Positions 55,187 to 63,822 of a stretch of 64,000 nucleotides of DNA are shown piece after piece. Made by a program: the position numbers and the translations under genes. Source of the stretch: Campylobacter sp. RM12651 (GTDB lineage: Bacteria > Campylobacterota > Campylobacteria > Campylobacterales > Campylobacteraceae); contig NZ_CP059600.1 of assembly GCF_022369475.1 (NCBI RefSeq), forward strand, positions 1,488,001 to 1,552,000, given 5' to 3'. Under the pieces are notes generated by a model that saw only the letters and a list, made by a program, of their open reading frames with translations, did no database searches and had not been told where the DNA came from. Position 1 is the stretch's first letter, and each line of letters starts with the position of its first letter.

Positions 55187-56305
55187 ATTAAAGATTTAAT
55201 AATTATTGGAGCTGGAGCAGCGGGATTATTTTTGGCTGCTAATTTGAAAAAAAATGCTTTAATTTTAGAGCAAAATAACGCCGTTGCTAAAAAACTTTTA
55301 ATAAGTGGTGGTGGCAAATGTAATGTAACAAATGAAAATATCAATATTAAATCGTATTTATGCGATGATTATGATAAATTAAAGCAAAGTTTAGATGAGT
55401 TTAGCTATCAAGATAATCTTAATTTTTTTAAAGGAATTAAGTTTAATAAAATTAGAAATAAGCAGTTTTTTGCTCCTAATTCTTCATTAATCCTTGATAG
55501 ATTATTAAGTCAAAATAAATCAAAAATTATGCTAAATACTAAAGTTTTAGGCTTAGAAAAGGCAAATAATTCTTATAAAATCATCACAAATAAAGGCGAG
55601 TTTTTAGCTAAAAATGTAGTAATTGCTACTGGTGGGATTTCTTTTGCTACTTTAGGAGTAAGCGATATTGCATTAAAAATTGCAAAAGAATTTCAAATAG
55701 GATTTAGCGAGTTTTTACCTGCTTTAGTGCCACTTACTTTACAAAAAGATGAGTTTTTTATGAAAAATCTTAGTGGAATTAGCATTGAAGTTTGCATTAA
55801 TGATATTTTTAAAGGTTCTATGTTATTTACCCATAAAAGTATTAGTGGCCCTGTGGTTTTGAGTGCTTCATTGTTTTGGACTAAAGGCAAAATCAAAATT
55901 AATTTTCTAAATGATTTTAAAATAGATTTTAGTAGTTTAAAGCAAGCTAGCACGCATTTATCTTTACCTAAAGCTTTTATTAAAGAATACTTAAATGCAA
56001 ATAATTTAAGCGATAAAGCAATGAATAAATATAATTTAGAAGAAAAAGAGATTATAAATAAATTATATAATTATGAGTTCGCACCAGCAGGAAATCTAGG
56101 CTTTAATAAAGCAGAAGTTTGTAAAGGTGGAGTTAGTCTAAAAAGCCTAAATGAGCATTATGAAAGCTTAGAAAATAAAGGTTTATTTTTCATAGGTGAA
56201 TGTTTAAATGTAGCAGGGATTTTAGGCGGATTTAATATACATTTTGCATTTGCTAGTGCAAAAAAATTGGCAAATTATTTAAACAAGGAGTTAAAAGATG
56301 ATTGA
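55187..56305 (+). CDS. BaiN/HI0933-type flavoprotein, apparent AUU start
   Basis: This FAD-dependent oxidoreductase has an N-terminal dinucleotide motif DLIIIGAGAAGLFLAANL, LLISGGGKCNVTN, VVIATGGISFATLG and a C-terminal GECLNVAGILGGFNIHFAFASAKKLA. The motif begins upstream of the first in-frame TTG (55232). The frame continues 5' to a stop at 55157 with no ATG, GTG or TTG; the best start is ATT at 55187, six bases after AGGA, giving MKDLIIIGAGAAG and 372 aa. It overlaps hisC by 8 nt. The physiological substrate is not known. Confidence 0.8.
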   Translation: MKDLIIIGAGAAGLFLAANLKKNALILEQNNAVAKKLLISGGGKCNVTNENINIKSYLCDDYDKLKQSLDEFSYQDNLNFFKGIKFNKIRNKQFFAPNSSLILDRLLSQNKSKIMLNTKVLGLEKANNSYKIITNKGEFLAKNVVIATGGISFATLGVSDIALKIAKEFQIGFSEFLPALVPLTLQKDEFFMKNLSGISIEVCINDIFKGSMLFTHKSISGPVVLSASLFWTKGKIKINFLNDFKIDFSSLKQASTHLSLPKAFIKEYLNANNLSDKAMNKYNLEEKEIINKLYNYEFAPAGNLGFNKAEVCKGGVSLKSLNEHYESLENKGLFFIGECLNVAGILGGFNIHFAFASAKKLANYLNKELKDD

Positions 56306-57290
56306 TTTATCAAATAATGAAAATACCTTAATAAAGCACGATTTTAAAAGCATTATGAATGATTATGATTTAATGTGTAAATACCCTTGCGATAGCGAGT
56401 ATTTGCTAAAAGAAGAACTAGCCAAAAAGCATAATGTAAAATCAAATAACATAAGCTTAGGTTGTGGCTCAAGCGATATTATTTATAGAACAATTTGTGC
56501 TTTAAATGCAAGAGCAAAAAGCGAAAATAAAGAGCTTAATTTAATAGTTCCTATGCCAACATTTGATTTGGTTTTAAGCATTGCAAAAGCTTTAAAAGTA
56601 AAAATCACTTATATTTATTTAAAAGATGATTTTATCCTAAATGTAAATGATATAAAGCCATTAAAAAACTCATATAATTTAATTTACATTACCAATCCAA
56701 ACAACCCAAGTGCAAAAGAGCTTAGCCAAAATGATTTAGAGTATTTATGCTCAATTTGTAAGGATAATACTTATATGATTTTAGATGAAGCTTATGCTGA
56801 ATACAATGCTAATTTTATAAGTATTAAAAAATGTCAAAAAAATATAATAATTACTAGAACCTTTTCTAAAATCTATGCTCTAGCAGGACTTAGAATAGGA
56901 TATGCTATTGCTGAAAATGAATTGCTTTCTTTTATTGATGAGTTTATTTTAATAGACAATATCAATGCTTATGCTTTATTTTGTGCTATAAATGCTTTAA
57001 AAGATGAAGAATTTGTAAATAAAGCAAGAGCTATGACCTTAGAAAATAAGGCTAAATTAGAGCAAGTTTTAAATGAGTTGGATATTTTTTATTTTAAATC
57101 TAATGCTAATTTTATTTTACATAAAATAAAAAGTGAAAATTATCATAATTTTATGCTAGAAAACGGCGTTAAAGTAGGTAGAAAAATACATAATTACCCT
57201 TTATTTAACAGAATTAGCGTAGGAAATATTGAAGAATTAAATGTATTTTTTAAAGCCTTAAAATTAGCAAAAGAAAAAGATTTAGTGTAA
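56298..57290 (+). CDS. hisC: Histidinol-phosphate aminotransferase-like enzyme
   Basis: This PLP-dependent class II aminotransferase (330 aa) has ISLGCGSSDIIYRTICAL, YITNPNNPSAKELS, YMILDEAYAEY, and the PLP lysine in TRTFSKIYALAGLRIGYAIA. It starts with LSNNENTL, typical of HisC. It is shorter than E. coli HisC (356 aa); other substrates such as aromatic amino acids are possible. It is coupled to the flavoprotein gene by an 8-nt overlap. Confidence 0.83.
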   Translation: MIDLSNNENTLIKHDFKSIMNDYDLMCKYPCDSEYLLKEELAKKHNVKSNNISLGCGSSDIIYRTICALNARAKSENKELNLIVPMPTFDLVLSIAKALKVKITYIYLKDDFILNVNDIKPLKNSYNLIYITNPNNPSAKELSQNDLEYLCSICKDNTYMILDEAYAEYNANFISIKKCQKNIIITRTFSKIYALAGLRIGYAIAENELLSFIDEFILIDNINAYALFCAINALKDEEFVNKARAMTLENKAKLEQVLNELDIFYFKSNANFILHKIKSENYHNFMLENGVKVGRKIHNYPLFNRISVGNIEELNVFFKALKLAKEKDLV

Positions 57291-57292
57291 AA

Positions 57293-57321
57293 ATAAATTA
57301 AGAATTTAATTCTTAATTTAT
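57293..57321. terminator. Bidirectional terminator between hisC and ruvB
   Basis: A perfect 12-bp inverted repeat (ATAAATTAAGAA/TTCTTAATTTAT) with a TTTAA loop lies between convergent genes and overlaps the ruvB stop. Confidence 0.7.
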
Positions 57322-58323
57322 ATCAAATAAAGAAGGTGTATAACCACTTAATTTTAAAAGCGAATAAGCTTTAGTGGTTGCTACTCTTCCTTTTGCACTT
57401 TTTTCTATGTAATTATTTGCTATCAAATAAGGCTCGATTACATCTTCAATAGTTCTTTCATCTTCACTTAAAGCTGCTGCAATAGTATTTAAGCCCACTG
57501 CTTTTTTAGCCTTGCATAAAAACTCAAGATAATTTAAATCACACTCATCAAGACCTAATTCATTTACACCTAAACTCTCAAGCGCTAATTTAGCTCTTTT
57601 TAAAGTGATTTTTGTTTCATTATTTACTATGGCAAAATCCCTAACTCTTTTAAGAAGTCTAAGGGCAATTCTTGGTGTGCTTCTGCATCTTTTAGCTATT
57701 TCTTTACTAGCGTCGTTATCACAGGTAATATCAAGCTTTAAAGCAGCTTTGCTAATAATTAAGGCAAGTTCATCAGGGGTATAAAACTCTAGCCTACAAT
57801 TAATCCCAAATCTATCCCTAAGCGGAGTTGAAATTCCACCGCTTTTAGTAGTAGCAGCAATTAAGCAAAACTTAGCTAAATCAATTTTAACGGTTTGAGC
57901 TGCAGGACCACTTCCTATTATAATATCAAGACGAAAGTCCTCCATCGCTGGATATAAAACTTCTTCAATAGCAGGGCTTAAGCGATGAATTTCATCAATA
58001 AATAATATATCTCCATCTTCAAGATTTGTAAGAATTGCAGCTAAATCTCCGCTTTTTTCTATCATAGGGGCTGCTGTGGTTTTGATATTTACTCCCATTT
58101 CATTTGCAATTATATTTGCTAAAGTAGTTTTTCCAAGACCTGCAGGGCCAAAAAATAAAGTATGATCAAGCGGAGCATTTCTTAACTTTGCTGATTTTAT
58201 AAATACTTTTAAATTCTCTTTAGTTTTGTTTTGACCTACATATTCATCAAAAGTGCTTGGTCTTAAGCTAATTTCATATTTGCTATCATCTTTAAATTGT
58301 TCAATTTCAACTATTCTTTCCAT
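57313..58323 (-). CDS. ruvB: Holliday junction helicase RuvB
   Basis: RuvB drives branch migration with Ruv[20 protein letters not shown], Walker [12 protein letters not shown], Walker [11 protein letters not shown], sensor 1 LIAATTKSG, the arginine-finger segment PLRDRFGI and the C-terminal TKAYSLL block are all present. Length 336 aa is normal. It is divergent from the HPt gene. Confidence 0.97.
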   Translation of the reverse strand: MERIVEIEQFKDDSKYEISLRPSTFDEYVGQNKTKENLKVFIKSAKLRNAPLDHTLFFGPAGLGKTTLANIIANEMGVNIKTTAAPMIEKSGDLAAILTNLEDGDILFIDEIHRLSPAIEEVLYPAMEDFRLDIIIGSGPAAQTVKIDLAKFCLIAATTKSGGISTPLRDRFGINCRLEFYTPDELALIISKAALKLDITCDNDASKEIAKRCRSTPRIALRLLKRVRDFAIVNNETKITLKRAKLALESLGVNELGLDECDLNYLEFLCKAKKAVGLNTIAAALSEDERTIEDVIEPYLIANNYIEKSAKGRVATTKAYSLLKLSGYTPSLFDIN

Positions 58324-58356
58324 TTTTTACCTTAAATAATGTTTGTAAATAATTTG

Positions 58357-58362
58357 TATAAT
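58357..58362 (+). promoter_or_regulatory. -10 element for the HPt-permease operon
   Basis: TATAAT preceded by TG lies 29 nt before the HPt ATG in the divergent region with ruvB. Confidence 0.4.
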
Positions 58363-58391
58363 CTTAGCAAAATATAAAAACGAGTGATTAC

Positions 58392-58811
58392 ATGAATAAA
58401 AATTTAGGACTTTTAGGGCAATTAGAATTAGAATTTGATTTTGATATCGTTGATGATTTTATGACCCATTTTAATATTTTTTGCGATTCTTTAGAGCCTG
58501 TTATTATCGCACTTGAAGATGAAGATAAATATAAAAATAAAGTAAATGAGCTTTTTAGAATGTTTCATAATATGAAAAGCGCTAGTGGTTTTTTAAAAAT
58601 TAATCAATTCGTAAATATTTGTAAAATTGTTGAAGATGTCTTAGATGAAGCTAGAGATATGAGAGGTCCTGCTAGCGATGAATTAGTAGATTGGCTACTT
58701 TTTGTAACTGACCAATTTATGATATACAAAAGAGATTTTAACGATAATAATCCTTATCTATCGGCGTTAAATCCAAAAATTATTCACCTACCACAAAGGC
58801 TAAATAAATGA
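58392..58811 (+). CDS. Orphan histidine-phosphotransfer (HPt) domain protein
   Basis: This 139-aa helical protein has an HPt-type motif FRMFHNMKSASGFLKI with His59 as the phosphorylation site. It is a stand-alone domain with no kinase or receiver beside it. It overlaps the AI-2E permease gene by 4 nt. In C. jejuni a similar gene stands between ruvB and the permease. Its kinase partner is unknown; CheA or another hybrid kinase is possible. Confidence 0.75.
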   Translation: MNKNLGLLGQLELEFDFDIVDDFMTHFNIFCDSLEPVIIALEDEDKYKNKVNELFRMFHNMKSASGFLKINQFVNICKIVEDVLDEARDMRGPASDELVDWLLFVTDQFMIYKRDFNDNNPYLSALNPKIIHLPQRLNK

Positions 58812-59839
58812 ATGCTAAATATTTTATAACAGCTATTGTTTTATTGGTTTTATGTTGTTTGCTTTATTTATTTAAACCTTTTTTATTAACTATTGCAATT
58901 GCTGTTTTAATGGCAGTTGCTACTGCAAATCTTCATCATAAAATATTCGTAAAAACAAAAAGAAAATATGTAGCTCCAATAGTTTTAACAACTATGATGT
59001 CTTTATTGTTTTTTGCTCCACTTGCATACACTAGCTTTTCTTTAGCAAGTTCAATTAAAGACTTAGATATAGCTCAAATTCAAACAACAATTACAAAATT
59101 AAAATCAGCAGAATTTAATTTACCAAGCAATTTAGACTACATAGAGCCAAAAGTAAAAGAAGCTTTAAATGAAATAGATTTAAATAATGTAGGTAAAAAT
59201 ATATTAAATTATGCTTCAAATTTTACAAAATCAGGTGTTAAATTCTTTACTGAACTTATATTAATAATAATATTTTATTTCTTCGCAAATTATTATGGAG
59301 TAGAACTTGTAGGATTTTTTAGAAAACTTATGCCGCTTAAAAAAAGTGAATTTGAAAATGTATTAGGCGAAGTATCTAATGTAATGAGCGTTGTGTTTTA
59401 CTCTGTAATTATTACTGCTGTTTTTGAAGGTTTATTATTTGCAGTATTTTTAATGTATTTTGGATATAACGGACTTTTAATGGGTATTTTATATGCAATA
59501 TCTTCGCTAATTCCATTAATAGGCGGTGCTTTACTTTGGGTTCCTGTTAGTTTGTATGAATACTCTCACGGCAATACAGCAAATGCTATAATAATTGCAC
59601 TTTATTCAATTATTATGATTTCTATTATTGCAGATACTTTTGTAAAACCATTAATAATTAGATGGATTAATGAAAAATTGTTAAAAACACCAGCAAATGT
59701 AAATGAGCTTTTGATATTTTTTGCAATGATTGCTGGTATTTCTACATTTGGCTTTTGGGGAGTTATATTAGGGCCTGCTATTTTGGCTTTATTTTTATCA
59801 GTTGTAAAACTTTATGTATTAATTATAGAAAAGCATTAA
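58808..59839 (+). CDS. AI-2E/PerM family membrane permease
   Basis: This 343-aa integral membrane protein has about seven to eight membrane segments with the family pattern: FKPFLLTIAIAVLMAVATANL near the N-terminus, a polar region, then LLMGILYAISSLIPLIGGALLWVPVSLYEY and STFGFWGVILGPAILAL at the C-terminus. Members are proposed Na+/H+ antiporters or AI-2 exporters; the C. jejuni homologue is called AmaA. Its stop overlaps the convergent alr stop by 4 nt. Confidence 0.85.
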   Translation: MNAKYFITAIVLLVLCCLLYLFKPFLLTIAIAVLMAVATANLHHKIFVKTKRKYVAPIVLTTMMSLLFFAPLAYTSFSLASSIKDLDIAQIQTTITKLKSAEFNLPSNLDYIEPKVKEALNEIDLNNVGKNILNYASNFTKSGVKFFTELILIIIFYFFANYYGVELVGFFRKLMPLKKSEFENVLGEVSNVMSVVFYSVIITAVFEGLLFAVFLMYFGYNGLLMGILYAISSLIPLIGGALLWVPVSLYEYSHGNTANAIIIALYSIIMISIIADTFVKPLIIRWINEKLLKTPANVNELLIFFAMIAGISTFGFWGVILGPAILALFLSVVKLYVLIIEKH

Positions 59840-60825
59840 ATTATTATTTTTTTAATACTTGGATTTAATCTAACTAAAGCTTCATAAACATTAGTATTAA
59901 AATAATTTGCGTATTTTAAAGCATCGTTAAATACGCAGATATTTTCTTTATTAGTATCTTCAATACTAAAGCTATCCATTGAGATTTTGCCTAAAACTTG
60001 TTCGTTATTTGCTAATTTAAATTCTTTTAAACCTTTATAATATAAAAGCCCATCTCCATATCCTAAATCATAATTAGCAACTTTTAAATCCTTATTAGAT
60101 ACAAAAATCTCATCATATCCAATACTATCTCCAGCACTAATAATTCTTGAGCTAATTTTTTCAGCCCAAAGACTTAAAACCGGCTTTAAATTAGCCTTTA
60201 CATCGCAATATCCAAATTGTGCTAAACCTACTCTAGCAGCCTTATCGTATTCATTTTCATCTAAAAATAAAGTGCTAGAATTTGAAGAGTGAAAAAACAC
60301 TTCATCAGAATAATTATTCTTTATAAACTCACACATTTTTATATAAAGTGGTTTTTGATTTTTAATATTATTGGGACTTGAATAATGAGTGAAAGCTGAT
60401 ACTAATTTCAGCTTTTTTTCTTTAATAATTTTTAGAGCTAATTCTAAATTGTTTTCACATATTCCACTTCTATGCATATTAGTATCAAGTTTTAAAGCGA
60501 CTTTATCTTCATTATTTAAATAATCAAAATAACTCAAATCATTAATCGCTAAAATATAATTATCGCAAGCTTTATAATGCTTTGGAATTTGAGATAGTAT
60601 TAATATATTTTTAAATTTATTTTGAATAATACTAGCTTCATTTATGTTTTTTACTGCGACATTTTTAATACCAAATTCTAAAGCCAAATCACTAATTATA
60701 TTAATATCGTGCCCGTAAGCATTGTCCTTTAAAATAATGATTAATTTATCAATGCTACTAACTTTTTTTAAGCACTCATTTAAATTATAAAAATAATTTG
60801 CTTTATTAATTGTGATAAATGCCAT
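59836..60825 (-). CDS. alr: Alanine racemase
   Basis: Alr makes D-alanine for peptidoglycan. The PLP lysine is Lys33 in LIIILKDNAYGHD, followed by VALKLDTNMHRSGI, FFHSSNSS, RVGLAQFGY and GKISMDSFSIED. At 329 aa it is shorter than E. coli Alr (359 aa), as in other Campylobacter. It starts on the last base of the preceding peptidase gene's stop (TAATG), joining two cell-wall genes. Confidence 0.92.
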   Translation of the reverse strand: MAFITINKANYFYNLNECLKKVSSIDKLIIILKDNAYGHDINIISDLALEFGIKNVAVKNINEASIIQNKFKNILILSQIPKHYKACDNYILAINDLSYFDYLNNEDKVALKLDTNMHRSGICENNLELALKIIKEKKLKLVSAFTHYSSPNNIKNQKPLYIKMCEFIKNNYSDEVFFHSSNSSTLFLDENEYDKAARVGLAQFGYCDVKANLKPVLSLWAEKISSRIISAGDSIGYDEIFVSNKDLKVANYDLGYGDGLLYYKGLKEFKLANNEQVLGKISMDSFSIEDTNKENICVFNDALKYANYFNTNVYEALVRLNPSIKKIII

Positions 60826-61787
60826 TATTGCTCCGTTAAGATTGACATTTTTCCATTTACTAATTCAATATATAAAACTTTTTCGCCATTAAAAGTATAA
60901 CTTGAAGTAGCATAATTTTCATAAAAAGTAATCTTAAATATTTTTCTTTGCTCTAAATTAGGATAAGGAATTATATTTATATCTTTAAATTGTATTGTTT
61001 TATCCTGCTTTCTACTAAAAATTGCCTTTTTTTGCTCCTTAAAAGCAGATATTTTCGTGCCATCATATTTAATAAACTCATCACTATAATAACTAAGATA
61101 TGTTTTATAATCATTATTAGTCCAAGCATTTTTCCAGTCAAATAAATTAGCCAATATTAAAGCAATTTCATCAGCATTTGTGCTAACAACGCCTTTTTCA
61201 TTAATTAATACATATATTTTTTTATTATTTACAATGCCATTAAAATCTAGCAAAACATCATTAGTCATTACAACACAACCCTTAGTCTTATAAGCATCAT
61301 ATCTTACATCGCCTTCAAGTGGAAAACCATGAATCCAAATTCCAGAGCCTGTTTTTTTACGAACTTTATCATATAAATTAGGATAGTTTAAAACAAAAGC
61401 ATAAGGTCCATAATAATTATCAGGTGGAACCATTTTGTTTAAAACTTGATAAGCTCCAATAGGGGTTTTTAAGTCCCCTTCTCTTTCTTTATTACCCATA
61501 AGACCTGTTATTACGCTTTGCTCGAATTTAGGTGTTAATTTGTTGTTTTTTTCTTCAAATAAAACTAATTTTTGTTTATCTTTATCAACTACTACCACCA
61601 TAGCATCATCGCTATAGTATCCATATTTTAAATCAAGTCCTTGCAATTGAGTTTGCCAAAACTTAACATCACTAAGTCCAGCTTCAAGCTTATTTTCAAC
61701 TGCACCTATGCCATCTTTTAAATAAATTTGTAATAAATTGTCTGAATATAAATAAATTGATAATAATAAAATTATGATTTTTTTCAC
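60825..61787 (-). CDS. pgp2: YkuD-fold L,D-peptidase of the Csd6/Pgp2 type
   Basis: This periplasmic enzyme trims peptidoglycan tetrapeptides to tripeptides and is needed for helical cell shape in Helicobacter (Csd6) and C. jejuni (Pgp2). A signal peptide covers about 1-16. The YkuD domain has His153 (WIHGFPLEGD) and catalytic Cys171 (TKGCVVMTN). The C-terminal ~120 residues are an NTF2-like domain, the architecture specific to Csd6/Pgp2. It begins with GTG behind AGGAG. Length 320 aa matches the family. Confidence 0.88.
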   Translation of the reverse strand: MKKIIILLLSIYLYSDNLLQIYLKDGIGAVENKLEAGLSDVKFWQTQLQGLDLKYGYYSDDAMVVVVDKDKQKLVLFEEKNNKLTPKFEQSVITGLMGNKEREGDLKTPIGAYQVLNKMVPPDNYYGPYAFVLNYPNLYDKVRKKTGSGIWIHGFPLEGDVRYDAYKTKGCVVMTNDVLLDFNGIVNNKKIYVLINEKGVVSTNADEIALILANLFDWKNAWTNNDYKTYLSYYSDEFIKYDGTKISAFKEQKKAIFSRKQDKTIQFKDINIIPYPNLEQRKIFKITFYENYATSSYTFNGEKVLYIELVNGKMSILTEQ

Positions 61788-61894
61788 TATTAGCTCCTAT
61801 AAAAGTTAAGGACTAATTATAAAAAGTAATTTTAAAGCTAAGTTAATACCAAAAATGTTTTTTTGATTATTGCTTTCATTAAGAAAAATTTATT

Positions 61895-61900
61895 TATAAT
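61895..61900 (+). promoter_or_regulatory. -10 element for the PCu(A)C-Sco operon
   Basis: A perfect TATAAT lies 31 nt before the PCu(A)C-type gene ATG. The open reading frame extends upstream of it, which argues against a longer protein. Confidence 0.45.
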
Positions 61901-61931
61901 CCTTATCGTTTTTATTAAAAAGGAGAATTCA

Positions 61932-62357
61932 ATGAAAAAGATATTATTAGCGTTAAGTTTATGTGCAAGTTTATTTGCAAACAACATAGAAATAAGTGAG
62001 CCTTATGTTAAAATTACCCCACCAAATGCAAAAAATTCAGCTATTTTTATGAGTATTAAAAACAACTCAAATGAAGATATAAAATTAGTTGATGCTAAAT
62101 GTGATTTTGCAAAAAATACAGAAATCCACACTCATATTCACGAAGATGGTATGATGAAAATGATTAGAATACAAGACGCAACAATCAAGGCAAATGATAC
62201 TTTAGAACTAAAACCAAAAAGCTATCATATTATGCTAATGGATATTAAAGATAGCATTAAAGAAGATACTAAACTTAATTTAGAACTAAGCTTTAGTAAT
62301 GGCGAAAAAGTTGAATTAAAAGACATTCCAGCAAAATCAATAATTCACGCTCATTAA
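61932..62357 (+). CDS. Periplasmic copper chaperone, PCu(A)C family
   Basis: This 141-aa secreted protein (signal peptide 1-18, ending LFANN) has the PCu(A)C metal-site pattern: His and Met residues in EIHTHIHEDGMMKMIRI and SYHIMLMDIK. It binds Cu(I) and supplies the CuA or CuB site of cytochrome oxidase. The longer upstream frame is rejected because AAGGAG directly precedes the ATG at 61932. It overlaps the next gene by one base (TAATG). Confidence 0.87.
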   Translation: MKKILLALSLCASLFANNIEISEPYVKITPPNAKNSAIFMSIKNNSNEDIKLVDAKCDFAKNTEIHTHIHEDGMMKMIRIQDATIKANDTLELKPKSYHIMLMDIKDSIKEDTKLNLELSFSNGEKVELKDIPAKSIIHAH

Positions 62358-62791
62358 TGAAAAAATTAATATTTTTATTAGTAATAATTGCTATTTTTGC
62401 AAGTTTGTTTTATTTTTATCCAAATTCTAAAAAAAGGGAGTTAATCACTACATTAACTCCACTTAGTTGCGATTTAAATGTAAGTGAGTGTGAAGTAGAT
62501 TATAATGGTAAAAAAATCATATTTGATTTAAGTCCAAAACCGCTAAAAACCTTAGAAGAAACAAAAGTAATTATTAAAAATTTAGAAGATTTTCCCAAAT
62601 TAAATGCAAGACTTTATGGGCTTAATATGTATATGGGAGATATTGTAGGAGAATTTGAAAAGATTGATAATGCTTATATTGCAGATATTGTTTTTAGTGC
62701 TTGTACTGAAAATACTATGAGATATAGATTAGAATTATTTAATGATAATAAAAGCCTTGATTTATCTATAGATTTTGATGTTAGGAGATAG
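62357..62791 (+). CDS. Small membrane-anchored protein of the copper-chaperone cluster
   Basis: The 144-aa product has one N-terminal helix (LIFLLVIIAIFASLFYFY) and an extracytoplasmic domain with three cysteines (SCDLNVSEC and FSACTEN). It is not a recognised family. The same small gene stands between the PCu(A)C and Sco genes in C. jejuni, so a role in copper delivery or oxidase assembly is likely by context. Confidence 0.62.
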   Translation: MKKLIFLLVIIAIFASLFYFYPNSKKRELITTLTPLSCDLNVSECEVDYNGKKIIFDLSPKPLKTLEETKVIIKNLEDFPKLNARLYGLNMYMGDIVGEFEKIDNAYIADIVFSACTENTMRYRLELFNDNKSLDLSIDFDVRR

Positions 62792-62792
62792 T

Positions 62793-63323
62793 ATGAAAAA
62801 GCTAATTATTTTTATTTTTTTAGGATTAATCTTAACTGCTTGTTTTAATAATAAATATGATTTTAATTTAAAAGGAGCAGGTGATAAAACTTATACCCTT
62901 AAAGATTTTAAAGGAGATAATTTATTAATTTACTTTGGCTACACATTGTGTGCTGATATATGCCCTACTTCTTTAGCTATTGCCACTAAAGCTTTAAATG
63001 AATTAAATAGAAATGATATAAAAATATTATTTATTAGTCTTGACCCTAAAAGAGATACGGCAAATGATATAAATGAATATGTGCAATATTTTTATAAAAA
63101 CTCACTAGGACTTGTGCCTAGCGAAGATGAGCTTAAAAGAATTTCAAAAAACTATGGGGTAAAATATGAGTATATTTATCAAGATAGTGCTGCTGAATAC
63201 ACCGTAGCCCATAGCTCAAGTTTTTATATAATTGATAAAGATGGTAATTTCAAAGGAGAAATAAGCAATTTAACAAATGCGAATGTTAAGAAAAAAATTA
63301 GCGAATTTTTAGGTAATAATTAA
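62793..63323 (+). CDS. SCO1/SenC-type lipoprotein
   Basis: This thioredoxin-fold protein helps metallate cytochrome oxidase. It is a lipoprotein (lipobox LTAC, Cys17). The copper/redox motif is Cys53-x3-Cys57-Pro (TLCADICPTS) with a conserved His140 in YTVAHSSSFYIID. AGGAG precedes the ATG at 62793; the frame is open 18 nt earlier. It completes the copper-chaperone operon. Confidence 0.9.
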   Translation: MKKLIIFIFLGLILTACFNNKYDFNLKGAGDKTYTLKDFKGDNLLIYFGYTLCADICPTSLAIATKALNELNRNDIKILFISLDPKRDTANDINEYVQYFYKNSLGLVPSEDELKRISKNYGVKYEYIYQDSAAEYTVAHSSSFYIIDKDGNFKGEISNLTNANVKKKISEFLGNN

Positions 63324-63369
63324 CTATTTACTTTTACAATTCGGTTTTTAAATATATAAAGGAGAAATA

Positions 63370-63789
63370 ATGGCTACTAAAAAAACTAGCGAAAAAGAAA
63401 CAAAGCAAACAGCTAAAAAAACTACTGCTAAAAAAGAAACGGCTAAAAAAGAAGTAAGTAAAAAAGAAACTTCTAAAGAAGTAGCAAAAAAACCAACTGC
63501 AACAAAAGCTGAAAAAGTAGAAAAAGAAGTAGTTGAAGATAAAGCTGTTAAATCTAAATCAAAGGAAACTACATTGTCTAACGAAGTAAGTAAAGTTGAA
63601 GAATTACAAAATGAAATTGAAAAATTAAAAGCTGAACTTGGTATTATGAAACAATTCAACAATAATCGTGATAAAAACTCAAGCGATAAAATCTTTATGG
63701 AACTTGAAAAATTAAAAGAGATTATTTATGGTTTAGAAGATAGAATTGAAGAGCTTGAATATCAAGTAAGCGAAAAAGACGATTATTAA
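63370..63789 (+). CDS. Lysine-rich N-terminal tail plus coiled-coil protein
   Basis: The 139-aa protein has a Lys/Thr/Ala/Glu-rich first half (residues 1-65) with repeated TAKKxT/ETAKK-type units resembling histone H1 or nucleoid-protein tails. The second half (about 70-135) has heptads (VEELQNEIEKLKAELG, LEKLKEIIYGLEDRIEELEYQV) that should form a coiled coil. No family is recognised. AAGGAG precedes the ATG. A DNA- or envelope-associated role is possible but unproven. Confidence 0.65.
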   Translation: MATKKTSEKETKQTAKKTTAKKETAKKEVSKKETSKEVAKKPTATKAEKVEKEVVEDKAVKSKSKETTLSNEVSKVEELQNEIEKLKAELGIMKQFNNNRDKNSSDKIFMELEKLKEIIYGLEDRIEELEYQVSEKDDY

Positions 63790-63790
63790 T

Positions 63791-63815
63791 ATTCATTCCG
63801 TTTTTCGGAATGAAT
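63791..63815 (+). terminator. Terminator after the lysine-rich gene
   Basis: A perfect 10-bp inverted repeat (ATTCATTCCG/CGGAATGAAT) with a TTTTT loop begins 1 nt past the stop. No strong T tract follows. Confidence 0.65.
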
Positions 63816-63822
63816 TAAACTT

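Noticed and set aside
61863-61931. N-terminal extension of the copper chaperone
   Set aside because: It precedes the AAGGAG and includes the TATAAT; the true start gives a normal signal peptide.
63348-63662. Minus-strand ORF rich in Ser/Phe/Leu
   Set aside because: It is the antisense of the lysine-rich gene, whose AAA/AAG codons give Phe/Leu on the other strand.
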